Positions 29,801 to 41,728 of a DNA stretch of 64,000 nucleotides are shown in pieces. Made by a program: the position numbers and the translations under genes. Each line of letters opens with the position of its first letter. Positions within the stretch are counted from its first letter, which is position 1. The stretch is from Fusarium oxysporum f. sp. lycopersici 4287 (lineage: Eukaryota; Ascomycota; Sordariomycetes; Hypocreales; Nectriaceae): contig NC_030989.1 in assembly GCF_000149955.1 (NCBI RefSeq), forward strand, positions 1,038,552-1,102,551, given 5' to 3'. The notes under the pieces are model-generated. The model ran no database searches. It was not told the origin of the DNA and was given only the letters and a program-made list of their open reading frames with translations.

Positions 29801-32800
29801 CAAGGTCAAGTCCCCTGATCGCTTAGAACATTTCGAATGGTTTCTACGGACAGAAATCTCGATTCCTTGTTTTCGCCCAATACCTACGTAGTGGGCGACG
29901 GATGGAAACAAGAATATTGTGACAGTAATGCCACACACTTAAGGTTTGTAACGGGTTTTCTGAGGAAAGTCACGAGACTGACAGAACAATGAAAACCGTC
30001 CAATCCCGACGATTCTCCGTCCGCTCCTAAGTTTATGGCGTTCTTGATGGACAGTGGAAGGTTCCTACAACACCAAAAATGTATCTCCAATTAGATGCAC
30101 ACCTCAAACCCGATTCTCCGTGGCAATAGGATATGCCAAACTTTGAGATGCGAATCGAATTCTCAAAACCTGCAAAAATCCTGTCTCGAGTGGCAATACA
30201 CCTCTATCGCGCCTCGCCACATCTCTTTCGGATATAAGCGACCGAATACGTTCTGATTGGATAGATTGACGCTTCAATCTTCTCGATCTCGAGGAAGCGC
30301 AGTTGTAGCTCAGATCGAGCTCCACGGGACGACCCTTCGTGCAGCGGCTGGATCGCGGACAGGCTTGAGTAAAGGTGGCTTGGGTCCATCGACAATATCC
30401 AATCCCTTGTTTCCTTTGGGAGGTTGATTTCTTGCACAAGTGTCGATCAAAGTCCCTGAAAAGAGGAATCCAGAGGTGCCCTCTTTATTGGAGGCTTGAC
30501 TCACTCTTAATGCCGAAATGCGATTTCCAGATGATGGGGATTTGAACAATCTCCATGTTGGTCACCCGTTCATCGTCGGCATCGCTGCTGGTCGGGTCTC
30601 CCCCTTCGATCTAGAATGGATGAACGTGTTGATTACTGGTGGATTCGTTCGAGACCATCGTCAGGGACGCAACTGTAAGCGAAGTGTTGTGGCTCTCCGG
30701 TATGAAGGAAGGATTGCGAGATGCAACGCAAATCTTAATTGTAGTACTTGGGATCTTGTCTTATCACAGATCGATCACTTTATTGCATCGTACAATCGAA
30801 AGATTACGAAACCCTTGCTTTACACCACCATGGCGAGGCACAAGCATCCTAGTCCCCCCGGTAACTTTCAAGATCTATAGGGACGGGCCCACGGGTTTGA
30901 TCTCTAGGCATTACAGATGTGCACGCGATCTGTGAAACATCCTGACCACTTGCAACGGATGGTTGAGCTTCCTTGTTTGTCTTCATGACTAGCCTTTGCA
31001 GTATGGACCAGTTCTTTACCGCGAACAGCATAGAACCCTAATTAAGGTATTGCAGATTATTGTGTCACCAGTGCTGCCGTCGATAGGTCTAACCTAGCAT
31101 TCGGTCGAGGGTCTCGACTCTGTGGCAGTTGCTTATTTCCGCTCGATCTTCGGGACCTTGCTATTCTCCCACGATCGTCACCAGGATTGGTACGTACACC
31201 AACAAGACAGTAAAGCACAGCTAGACCCCTTCCTCTCTTGGCTCCCGCATCAAAACTAGATGCGTGAGCTAACTCGCCCTTTCGGGGGACCCTTGGCCGC
31301 CGGAGCGGGACCTCCGGCGTCCCTTGACCACTAGGATGTTTTGAGGATGCTGTTCGAGCGTCCCTGGCAGATATCTGCTGTTTGAAGCCACACATAACCC
31401 CTGGGCGATCGTCGAATTTGAGACGAAGCGACTACATAGAGAGAAGAGCATGAGGCTCGTGAGGTTGCACAGATCTGAAGCATTGTGGGTTCCGATCGCC
31501 CAGAATGCGGGAGCTGATCTGTGATCTGACCCTTTGATACACGGCACTAGACTTGAACACACCATTGGCTAAAGGGCTTTTGGTGTAGAGCCTATCAAAT
31601 TCTCCATGGTAGTGTGAAGTTGCTGCAGTTGATATGCTTCTGATAACCCTCAATCACGGTTCCTGTTCCTTTCACTTATCCAATCTGAGGAAGTCAGGTA
31701 TTATCTCAAGACTCGACTTTGGTTGGTTTCGCTGCCACTTTCCCCATACTTTCGGAGACAGTCCCTCGGCAATTCTGTTGCCAGATAGCAGACAAAAGTG
31801 GCCTTCTGCGTGGGAATACTACCTATTTCATTATGTTTCTGTGTTAGGAAACGGGGTTTCCCCTCAACTTGTTAGTATCCATCCGGCGACCTGGCCTTAG
31901 AGACTCTGGTCCAGTATTCACCACGGCAGACTATAGTTCGCTAGTTTTGGTTCTCGCATCAACTTCCCAGGGACTTATACCAGCCTCTCACTGTTCCTTC
32001 TTGCGGGTGGTACGTACAACTGATTCGGCTCGATATTGCCACCCTAACTGCCTGAAGCGAGCAATGGTATGTCTTGCTCATACCGGTCTTGGGTCAAGTC
32101 AATCGTATCTATACGATATGATACAGCGGTAAAGATCTAGTGGTTTCATGATGCCTTGGATTTTTGTTTCTTTTTCAACTCCCTTTCCCGTGTCGCCAAT
32201 TTTGAACTACCTAGACTTAGTTCGGTTTTTGTTATTCAATCATGATTTGACACAAGAAAAGCATTCGTACAATACTCATACTGTCGGTGTACTATCCCAT
32301 ATGATGGGACAATTATGTGTAGCTCATATAGGATATCCAGTTGTCAGGAAAGGGTATTGTTGGTTTTTAACATCAACAAGATCACTAGCCACCCATTTTC
32401 AATTTCTATATCACACACCGAACTTCATGTGCAGAAGAGATCTAGCTAAAATTGTCTTGGTGAGAATTTACTAGCCAGTATAGGGTGGACTGGTTGTTGT
32501 AAGTGCTTCGATGTCGTTTTCTTTCTGTACTTTAGGTATTAGGAAACAAGCAGAAGTGATGCACTGATAGGGTCTATTTATCAGTGCCTTGATCTGCCCC
32601 TTCAGAAACTGGTACTATAAGTCGATTCCATAGACGGTCTCATAGTGGACTAATTCACTTGAATATTTGTACCGAGGCAGGCAAGAAACTGAGAGACAGT
32701 GTTGTTCGTCTCTATTACTGGTCGTTTTACTATTTTAGGATTGCGACTCTATGTCTATGCAGTCTAGCATAACTTCTAACGCTTCCGCCCTCAACTCCAG

Positions 32801-32928
32801 AGTCAACGCATCGACTCACGTACAACAATAACCAACAACTCACAAATCGCTAATGCCACATCCACTACTGCTACACCATCCCGAGGGACTCTTATTTTAG
32901 GTACGTGCTCTCATCATCGTCATAAACA
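26828..32928. other. 6.1 kb gene-free region upstream of frq
   Basis: No protein gene is supported in this stretch. It includes the frq promoter and probable long leader, with short upstream open frames, and the 3' flank of phosphoglycerate mutase. Open frames up to 171 codons exist on both strands but lack motifs, codon bias and plausible splicing. GATCGA motifs occur at 27112-27125, 28411-28416, 30313-30318 and near 30767. Confidence 0.5.
27111..27126. promoter_or_regulatory. Tandem GATCGA repeat, candidate White Collar light-response element
   Basis: CGATCGATCGATCGAG contains three overlapping GATCGA words about 285 bp upstream of the frq ATG. GATC-type repeats are the core of Neurospora frq light-response elements and of White Collar complex binding sites. 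The position close to the start resembles a proximal LRE. Function is inferred. Confidence 0.5.
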
Positions 32929-34855
32929 TTAAGCTTTTTGGAGAAGAGACTTGCCAGTCATCTCCTCGGGTTGAGGCAGACCCATGGCAGCAAGCACGGT
33001 AGGGGCAACATCACCGAGGACACCCTCGTCGGTCTTCTTGAGGCTCCAGCCCTCCGGGTAGTTGGCCATAAGGAGGGGCACCTTGTTTGTGGTATGGCTA
33101 GTCTTGGGCTTGCCGTCAGGGAATTTCATTTCCTCAGCGTTGCCGTGATCGGCTGTGATAAAGAGGACGTAGCCCTCCTTCTTACAGGCCTCGAGAATCT
33201 TGCCAATGGCCTTGTCGGTGGCCTCACAGCCGATGACGGCAGCGTCGTAGACACCAGTGTGACCAACCATGTCAGGAGGGGCAAAGTTGTTCATGACAAA
33301 GGGGAACTTCTGCTCACCCAGGCGCTTGACGACCTGGTCGGCGACACCATCGGCAGACATCTCAGGTGCAAGATCGTAGGTAGCGACGGACTTGTTGGAG
33401 GGGACAAGATCCTGGGACTGATCACGGGTTTCGAGAGGGAAGACCTTCTCAACACCACCATTGAAGAAAAAGGTGACGTGAGCATACTTCTCGGTCTCAG
33501 CAATGTGGACCTGCTCAACGTTCTGCTTGCCCAGCCACTCGGCGAGGACGTTACCCATGTGCTGGGGCTTGAAAGCAACCTCAAAGGGATAGTCGCCCTT
33601 GTACTGAGTCATGGTGACAAGGGGTTTGATCTTGGGGTACTTGAAGTCGGGAAGAGGAGATCGATCAACATCGCCAAGAAGCTGGGTGATCTGGCGGACA
33701 CGGTCGGATCGATAGTTGAAGAAGAAGACGGTATCGTCATCTATGCTGCTGTTAGAGGATGTGTATGAAACGTGAATATTTTAAACTGAACTTACCCTTA
33801 ATGCGGCGCTCATCGCCACCAACAATGATGGGAGTGAGGAACTCATCCCGATCAAAATCACCGCCGCGCTCATATCGAGCCTTGACGGTAGCAACGGGAT
33901 CCTCAGAGGCCTCACCCTCGCCGAGGACAAGACCCTTAAGGGCAATCTCGAGGCGGTCCCAACGCTTATCACGGTCCATGGCAAAGTATCGGCCAACAAC
34001 GGTACCGATCTCACCGATGCCAATCTCCTTGGCAGTATCGACAAGCTCCTGCATATAGCCAGCGCCGGACTTGGGGTCGGTGTCACGGCCATCACCGAAG
34101 AAGTGGATGAAGACCTTGGGCACGCCATACTCCTTGGCGGCCTTGAGGAGGGCGTATAGGTGGGTTTGCTTGGCGTGCTGCTGTGGTATAAGTGACTGCT
34201 AATAGAAGGAAGGAACTGTATATGATATGACTTACCACACCACCGTGGGAGACAAGACCGCAGAGGTGTAGTCGGCCGTTCCCAGCAGCAACACTCTGGA
34301 AGGTCTTCTTGATAACATCGTTCTGGCCCAGCTGGCCGTTCTTGATGGTTTGGTCGATTCGGACAACATCCTGCCACACAACGCGACCAGCACCAATGTT
34401 CAAGTGTCCAACCTCAGAGTTACCCATGAGGCCCTCGGGAAGTCCCACCGCCAGCGATGAGGCCTCGAGCTCAGTGTAGCCCTTGGAGTCCTTGTAGAGA
34501 GCGTCCATAACGGGGGTCTTGGCGTTGGTGATGGCATCGCCGTCTTTGGGGCTGTCGGCAGAGGGAATGCCCCAACCGTCAATGACGACTATAAGAATGC
34601 AAAAACAACATGATTAGCCAGGCCAATTCCAAGTATACGAGGACGAAACACAATGTAACAATCCAATCCGGTCGCGAGACAATTGGCAATTCCTGAGCGA
34701 CGGGAGTAGTTGTCTTCAAACGTTGCTCAGGATAACGAGCCATTGCAGCGCTGTTGCTATCGCGATCGCGGGGCATGAAAATGGGTTTGTTGGAATTTGG
34801 AGGGGGCGGGGCATGACGACGTACTGAGGCAGGCTTTTTGATCAGTCTTGGACAT
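32929..34855 (-). CDS. 2,3-bisphosphoglycerate-independent phosphoglycerate mutase
   Basis: Exons are 34855-34825, 34588-34236, 34180-33796 and 33740-32929, giving 526 aa. It interconverts 3- and 2-phosphoglycerate in cytosolic glycolysis and gluconeogenesis through a phosphoserine intermediate and two Mn ions. Visible alkaline-phosphatase-superfamily residues: D14 in VIDGWGIPS (metal), catalytic S68 in LMGNSEVGHLN, then HFFGDGRDTDP, TVFFFNYRSDRVRQ, NNFAPPDMVGHTG, FITADHGNAEEM and TSHTTNKVPLL. It is about 510-530 aa in the family. The first exon (MSKTDQKACL plus one base) precedes a 236-nt intron. An alternative first exon, ATGGCTG then GTGAGT at 35117-35111, has the same phase. Intron 2 ends in a CAGCAG tandem acceptor. 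The divergent neighbour is MED9. Confidence 0.95.
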
Positions 34856-35529
34856 GATGACTACTGTTTGTTGGTTCTTTTTTTTCTTGCACTGAAGCAA
34901 TGAGAGGAAAGAAGAAGAGGACCAGGGAAAAAGAGAAAGAAATAGACGAGGTATAAAGAAGAGGCTCTAGGAAGATAAGGATAAGACGGAGAGTAACTCG
35001 GGCCTGTCTTGAGTAAAAGAAATGATGCGTGATTTGATGGGCCCAGACACGACAGATGATTTTGCAGGGAAACACGTTGTAGTAGTGGGGGTTTATGTCA
35101 TGTCACTCACCAGCCATGATTTGTATTCACACGGTGCGTAGTATATGTAAAGACCAATTTTGTACCGTGCAATGATGAGCTCACACTGTCAGTCTCTGAC
35201 CTTTTCTCCCTCTCTTTCGGACCGTCAACCCAACAACAAAACGGCCCATCGGCCCAATCGATCTTTCCCATTTGCCCACCACCATCTGTGATAAAACTCG
35301 ACGCTATTACGGGCTTTTATGCAAGGCTGAAAGAATCCACTTGGCCGATTTCCCCGAGCTGTATGTAATAGAGATACGACGCCGTCAGCATCGCTCACCT
35401 TGAACTGCCTGCCAACATCATACTACACCGCATCCACACCTACCTCGCCTGATTCTCTCCCACCATTCTTTCCGAGCGAGCCCTCGAGCGGTCAAAGCAG
35501 AATCGAGTCATATCATAAAACGACAGACC

Positions 35530-35976
35530 ATGTCTCCATCATCTGCATCTGCGCCTGCATCCGCATCTGGCCCACACCCATTGGCCCTCCCGCCCACGTT
35601 CTCTCCGGATACTCTAGACGCCCTTTCCGAGCTCTCTCTCGTCCTCGCCCGCGTCCGCGCCGGTATTCAGTCGTCGGCTGGAATCACTACCGAGCCTGCA
35701 CCGGGGACCACCGGTCACAACGCCTCTGGACCTACATTGTCTTTCAAAGATGTCCCTGGAGCCACCGATGGCCTGAAACACAAGCTGCAGCGTGCTCGCG
35801 CGCAGGTCCGAGAGCTCCCGGACATGGACCGATCCATCGCTGAACAGAACGATGAGATCCGTGACCTTGAAAATCGCATTGAGAAACAACGAGCATTACT
35901 CCAACGACTAAGAGACGAAGCCACTGGAAGGGATCGGAAAGAGGAAGTCAGCGCTGGTGACAAGATGGAGTCATGA
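35530..35976 (+). CDS. MED9: Mediator complex subunit 9
   Basis: Single-exon gene of 148 aa. Residues 1-30 are Ser/Ala/Pro-rich. The MED9 (Cse2) region runs from about 25 to 135: a first helix (TLDALSELSLVLARVR), a linker, then SFKDVPGATDGLKHKLQ and a long coiled coil with RDLENRIEKQRALLQRLRD. Med9 belongs to the Mediator middle module, which bridges transcription factors and RNA polymerase II. The size fits fungal Med9. The gene diverges from phosphoglycerate mutase, with about 675 bp between ATGs, and converges on the tubulin cofactor C gene. Assignment rests on the pattern of two helices and the conserved linker; the family is weakly conserved in sequence. Confidence 0.78.
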   Translation: MSPSSASAPASASGPHPLALPPTFSPDTLDALSELSLVLARVRAGIQSSAGITTEPAPGTTGHNASGPTLSFKDVPGATDGLKHKLQRARAQVRELPDMDRSIAEQNDEIRDLENRIEKQRALLQRLRDEATGRDRKEEVSAGDKMES

Positions 35977-36190
35977 TACATGTCCAATATTTGTTATGAT
36001 GAGTCACCTATGATTCTTGGGATTAGACTATTTCTTTTAGCGAGGTTGTCATCTTGATTTACCAGCAGGGTGTTTGGAGTTTCGCGTTGAATAAAAGGAT
36101 TTACAATTGCGCGTTGCGTTCTACATAATCTGCGGATATGAAGCCTACGGCTGGGTATGAATGTCATCCTTTAACTATTCATCATGGTCA

Positions 36191-37536
36191 TCACCTCCGT
36201 GGAATACCCAGCTTTTTTAAGGACTCCTCCACGCTGACACCAGGCTGGCCAGGGACGACAGATCTCCAAAGGTCATCACTGAGCCTCTCGTTTTCGGACA
36301 GAGTGGTCCAATTAGGACTGTGACCAGCCTTGAGCCACTTAAAGTCATCGACCTGATCCCACTGGTTTTCTTCAGGCTCCTCAGCGTCCGTCATCTATGC
36401 ACCTGTTAGTCTGGCTATTCGAATATTGAAGATTATATCTTACATAGGCCTTGGGCAGCGGTGAAAATCGCATGCCAGAGCAGTCCTCAATAATAGGATG
36501 ACTGCCACAATGCAAGTAGATGTCAACGTTACTGCACTCATGAATCCGCACTTGCCTGGCCACAACAACTATAGTGCTGTCAGACACTCCTGTGATATGG
36601 ACTGCGCCGTTGACGCGACCCCCGACGATGAGGCTCTTGGACACGTTCTTAATAGCGAGGCCAGGGAAAGCTGAGCCCGAGGATGTCGGAATAGACATAT
36701 CGATGATACAATTCTTGAGATCAGTGAGGCTGCCCGAAGAGGTGGCACGGGACGCCGAAGACGGTAGAATAATATGTAGCCCTGAATGATTCGAAATGCT
36801 AATATTCTTGGCTGCCGAGAAGCTGGGCTTACGAAGGGAAGATGCGCTGGGTCGAGCCATCTCTTCGTTATAATTTTTGTACGTATCCTTGGGCGGTAAT
36901 TCGCTGAGAGTGTCTTCCTTTTCCTTTCTCACCGAAGGAGGACTGGCGATGGTAGATGCAATGGCGGTGTCATGCTTGGCCCGAGAATGACTTCCAGGGC
37001 TAAGTCGAGGGTCGTTCTCAGGAGCGCCCATATCAACGTGGTCGGTCTTACGACGAAACTGAAATTTTGACTTTGGTGTGATTTTGGTGATTGTCTCGTT
37101 CAGTTTGTCCTGGAGAGTCTTTAATGGTCTATCGAGCATGCGAATGTCAGTCGAAGCTGCGAGTCAAAGATGCCAGCTGTGTTACCTCAGAATACTGTTT
37201 TCTATCATAAGAAGGTGTGTAGTCGGCAGCATCTGACACTTCGTTTTGTAGCTTGGCGATACTGGCTAGAATGTGGTCAATGGCCTCCTGGCGCTCACCA
37301 CCGACACTAGCAATGGATGGTAGCTCATCGATCAGGTCTTGGAGTACTACGCAACATGGAGGTTAGGCAATGGAGAGCATTTGAAGACCTAAATATCCAC
37401 TCTTACCTGTAACACTCTCCAGGAAATGGTTATAGAAACGTTGCTTAGGATCCATGGTGGCTGATTGAAGAATGACCTGATGGGTGGCAGCCCAAGGGTC
37501 GTGTTGATGGGTTGCTGTTTGAACCTGTGTTTCCAT
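36191..37536 (-). CDS. Tubulin-folding cofactor C (TBCC) homologue
   Basis: Proposed exons are 37536-37407, 37346-37196, 37128-36444 and 36394-36191, giving about 389 aa. The N-terminal spectrin-like part contains MDPKQRFYNHFLESV and a helical linker. The C-terminal half is the TBCC beta-helix: KNISISNHSGLHIILP, LKNCIIDMSIP, GGRVNGAVHITGVSDSTIVV and ARQVRIHECSNVDIYLHC, the last containing the region of the catalytic Arg finger (QVRIHE) that stimulates tubulin GTP hydrolysis. The segment PIIEDCSGMRFSPLP follows, then a DDFKWL tail typical of the family. It acts in the cytosol in alpha/beta-tubulin dimer assembly; the yeast homologue is Cin2. The join of exons 2 and 3 is uncertain: the GTATTC donor at 37195 keeps frame, while the nearby GTAACA donor does not. 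Confidence 0.85.
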
Positions 37537-39406
37537 TACGAACAGTGTTAATACAAGTTGCTAGTTCGAGTTCCCTTCTATATACCCTGCTTGGAAGAAA
37601 TGTGAAAGATGATGTTACGCAGAAGGTGTCAAAGAGCGGACGAGAACGACTTTATATGGGGGCAGATATGTCAAGGTGAATGGGAACAGTAGTGCAATTG
37701 ACCTATGACAAAAACAGGCATGAATCAGAGAACTGGGAAGCCGATTTCACGTTCTGATGAGAACGTAGTAAAGGGACTCTGGGCCGAGGATGATCTCTCC
37801 AGTCTTGGAGATATATATGCATGACGGTATCAAGAGACCGAGAGAAAGTGTCAATCACTTACCAGGAAGTGAAATAAGCCGCAGCAGGTGATGCCAATAT
37901 GTGTGCCTCTAGATTCTACTACCCCAGAGTGCTGCACTGCTACCCCTCGTCTCCGTACGACTTTGACAATGCTTCCTCAGCTTTCAGGGTCACGACTTGA
38001 CGTGTAGTCGAACCAGCAGCTGGTAGTGACGTCAATGCCGCCTGATGGGACCGACGAGAATGGGAAGACGCTGTTGAACGTGGTGATGAGTGGAGTAGCC
38101 TGCCCTGAGCGATTGGGGGATAGCCTGTTCGAGATGGATGGACGGGATGAATTGGTGGATGGTTCTGCAGGACAAGTATTCGTTAGTGAGAAATTGGCGG
38201 GCGTCACAAGACATGGAACAGAAAGGACGAGGTGTTAGGTGTGCTGCAAGCGTGGTGTTGTTGCCAAACGATGGCACCACTATAAATCGTTCAATCCTTT
38301 AGAGCTGGGGTTGACCATACTTCGTTAATAAAAGTACGGCGGGGAGGGTTCTGGACCCCTTCAATAGGAATGGTGGGTCAATGCCTGTTCTTCAAGTTGA
38401 AGAAAGCGATGAAGAATTGGAGAGCACCTGAGAGCATCGTCCACTTGTTAGAGTGGGCCGAACAGGAATTCGAGAAGCCTACGATCAAGACTTTAGAGGG
38501 ACCCTTGAAGATTCTGACAAGGTCTTGTTAGACACTTTCTATTTGTGTCTCGTAAGTCACATTGGCAACCAACCATCGATAAGCTTGTCGTCATTGCTAG
38601 TTTGCGCAGGCATTTTCGAACACAGTATCCGTATGCCATAACTTATTAACTTCTTCTGGTCTCCGCCAAGGAGAAAACAAGGTTGACGTTTTTAGGGGTC
38701 CGGCGGTCATTGAGCTTGTCTTAGTTCAACGCCATGCAACGTGGGGAACAATGGTGGTGTTGAGCATTGGGGAATGTTATATCATTTGGTAACCACTTCT
38801 GAGACGTTAGAATTTGAGCTGAGAGGTCTCTACGGTAATCAGCCAAGTCAATCTATGGAACATTGTGGTGGTTTATTGGATACCTAGGTTTGGCCATTTC
38901 GGTTCCAGCCCGACTTGCTCAGGCGGACAGACACAGACATAGTCACAAAAGAAAGCAGGTACAGCATGAAAGATACGTCGTATGGACTATACCTGTACCT
39001 ACTGAAGTAACCCACGGGTGACTCAGGGCCAAGAGGGCCGTGAATCCGGGGAGGTGGGGTTGGAAGAATGAAAGTTCCAGTTATATTTCATGTGTGTAAG
39101 ACTAGATATCCGATTTACAATGTGACGAGTGCCTTTGGGATTAGCCTGAGCCTAATCAACACTTGTAATTCATGACGATCATCAAATTACTCGCACAATA
39201 CGAGTCAGAATAGACGCCCTCAGGGGCTTCTGCTTCATGAAAATGGTGTGATACCAAGACTAGGTCTCGATCGATGCACAATTACCGGATCTGACCGTCT
39301 CTCTGTTGATTGTCCTAACTATTCACTTTCACGGCAATTTCTACAGAAACCATTGATACTTGTAGCTATTGTTCATTACTACTCAAGCAATTCTCATGTC
39401 TATCAT
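37537..39406. other. 1.9 kb intergenic region
   Basis: Upstream of tubulin cofactor C and downstream of gpi1. One plus-strand open frame at 38026-38238 (70 codons) has no recognisable motif. No RNA gene or repeat was seen. Confidence 0.5.
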
Positions 39407-41696
39407 TCATCTAGCCCGTCCATTATTCGCTGAGGTTCTTCTGCCTGCATTGGACAATGGTGGGATATAAGGCAGCGGCATCCGCTTTGCTGGTTTGGTC
39501 TCTGTATTCAACGCTCTCCACATCTCCCAGATGGTTGCCCGACGAGCCGGCAACATGCTGTATTGTAGACTATATAAGTTCTTGCGGTTTATTGGCGGCA
39601 CGAACTTGCCCGTCAGCAAGCAGAAGAAGACTTTTGGTGACAGGTAGTGCTTCCGGATGCGATTTGCCATCTGGAAGTATTGGTTGAACATGATCCGGAA
39701 CGTCAGAGGAATCGACTAAGAGTGGTGTCAGCGTGCTAGGTTGCATACGAGCAATCGGAAACTGCACACCTTGAGGTAGATGACCGATGTAGGCGGCAAT
39801 CCGTCAGCATTATTTGCTTTGTCGTGCCTATAGTCGTGACTATCTCGGAGCTCGAATCGTATACCACCTGGAAGTCTCCTTGGATCTTTTATTCTCAACA
39901 TAAGTGCAAACAAAGGAAAGTGGTTTAGACATGAAAGAAGGGTATCAAAGCCAGCCTTTAAAGAGATAATAGCCATCCTTGCGATGGCAAAGTTGAGATA
40001 GAAGACGGCGACTGTGGGCAAGAGGAAGAAGAGTAGCGTAAAGAGGATGGTGCCAACAAGGAGTTGATCTAAATCGTAGTCGCAAGAATCGATACGGTTG
40101 CGAAGAACGTTGTGTTTCTTGCCACGGAAAAGATGAAAGAGGGACTGGAGAATGGTGAGCTGCCAATGGTATATCCGTCCGGATGCAAGGTAGAACGAGT
40201 AGATGTGAATGGTCAGTGTGGATAGCATATCGGAGAACATGGCAATTGGCATGCTAGCTCCAGCAAAGGAGGAGAACCCTATGAACCACACCATCTGGGG
40301 TAATGCTGGTGTTAGAGTCTCGATACAACCTATATTATAAGTCAGAAAAGGTATAGATGTTTGAGAAGCTTCCCAAGACTCACTAGACCAGTAATCAATG
40401 ACCCAAAGGAACAAATCCCCTAAGAAAGCTGCCAGTTCACCATTGAGCTTGAGACCAGCCGGCCAGCCCATGAGCCATGATATGCTGCTTTGAAGTGCGT
40501 CTACCGTGTAGGTCTGGAGTAAGTCCCCGATTTGCTCAGCAACCCAGTCTGCATTCTCAATAATGTATGAACCTAGAGCGATTCCGATGATGACATCGTT
40601 GGCAACAAGCCATAAGCTGTTGTAGAAACGGATATAATCTGGATGGCTAGTTGTAACACTGGCCCAGTTGTTTTTCCGTTGCCGCAATGTCATATACTGC
40701 ATCGGCCAATAGCAAAACTGTTGTAGTCGTATCTCAACTTGTTGTGCTGTAGCCGATATATCTTTCAGAGCCGCATAACCAGGCTTGGCTCGAAATTCAA
40801 GCAGCAAGAGCAGCATCTCTGCTACAACGCGGTGGCCCATGAGAACAAGGACAAAGGTCTTGCGTATAGTAGGGAAAAGGTAGAGCGTAAACCATGTCCA
40901 CAACTGAAGGATGACATAATTTCGCATTGTCGATGCTGTCTCAACAACCCTTTCAGACACACTAAGGCTTCGGCGTGGTCTTGACCCCAGCCGTCCCACA
41001 TTTTTATGCAACGTCTTCTCCAGCTCCCAAGACCAGTTTATCTGATTGATGATTTTGGGCAGGGCCCTATCGCGCGCAGAGGGAACTCGTTTGAAAATGG
41101 TGTGCTGCTTGAGCTTCTCAGCCAATTTGCGCTTCTCTTCTTTCTTTTGGCGCTCTCGAGTCTCTTGCTCCCCTTCCGACACTGTTGTGTCGCCTAACAA
41201 GGAACCATCATGACCAAGCGCTAGTGCAATCGGATTCAGCGAAACGTATTGCATTCCCTGGGGCTGAGGTCGGTCATATAGAATGAGTTGTACGCTGATG
41301 GCCTTCGCGCATGTAATTTTTGGTTCCCTTGGATCTGAGTTCGTCGTAGCACAGAACCAAGAAGGGTCTGCGGCGGCTGCATCGATGGCATTCGAGAGGC
41401 CAAGGACATGCATTGAGCTATGGCCACACATATCGGTGATCTGGCTAGTCGGGTGAAGTTCGCTGCGGAACAAAGTACCGGCTTTGAGATGGAATTCGGT
41501 ATTTCGTGCCTGAGAACAGTTAGCATACCCCTGCTATCGTATTGCAATACACCAAACAAACATCGACATCTTCGAGTATGGTTACAACAAACACGTCCAA
41601 TATGGAATTGCGCCATCCCACCACGACACCAGGGCGATCGGACTTGCGAATGTCCGTCGGCCAGAACACTCTCATCAGCCCATCATGCTCTACCAT
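39407..41696 (-). CDS. GPI1: GPI-GlcNAc transferase subunit Gpi1 (PIG-Q)
   Basis: Exons are 41696-41562, 41509-40384, 40329-39770 and 39715-39407, giving 709 aa (or a start at 41675, seven codons later). It is a subunit of the ER complex that transfers GlcNAc from UDP-GlcNAc to phosphatidylinositol, the first step of GPI-anchor synthesis. The N-terminus has MRVFWPTDI and GWRNSILDVFVVTILEDV. The conserved membrane domain contains FYNSLWLVANDVIIGIALG, LMGWPAGLKLN, LFLWVIDYWSS, GASMPIAMFSDMLSTLTIH, SFYLASGRIYHWQLTILQSL, FRGKKHNVLRNRIDSCDYDL and several hydrophobic helices. The C-terminal exon holds GKFVPPINRKNLYSLQYSMLP. Intron 3 is 54 nt and lacks an in-frame stop, so its retention would not truncate the protein. 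The start lies 32 nt after the stop of the small membrane-protein gene. Confidence 0.94.
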
Positions 41697-41728
41697 GACA
41701 AGCAACTATGTCAACTAGGACGAGGCTC

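Noticed and set aside
30518..30880. 120-codon plus-strand open frame in the gene-free block
   Set aside because: Looks somewhat protein-like at its start but has no motif, bias or neighbours; kept only as part of the gene-free region.
32938..33768. 276-codon plus-strand frame opposite the last exons of phosphoglycerate mutase
   Set aside because: Antisense shadow of a highly biased coding exon; its end coincides with the real gene's exon boundaries.
37551..37580. GTTCGAGTTCC resembling a tRNA B box
   Set aside because: No matching A box or cloverleaf could be built around it; lies in the promoter of the tubulin cofactor C gene.
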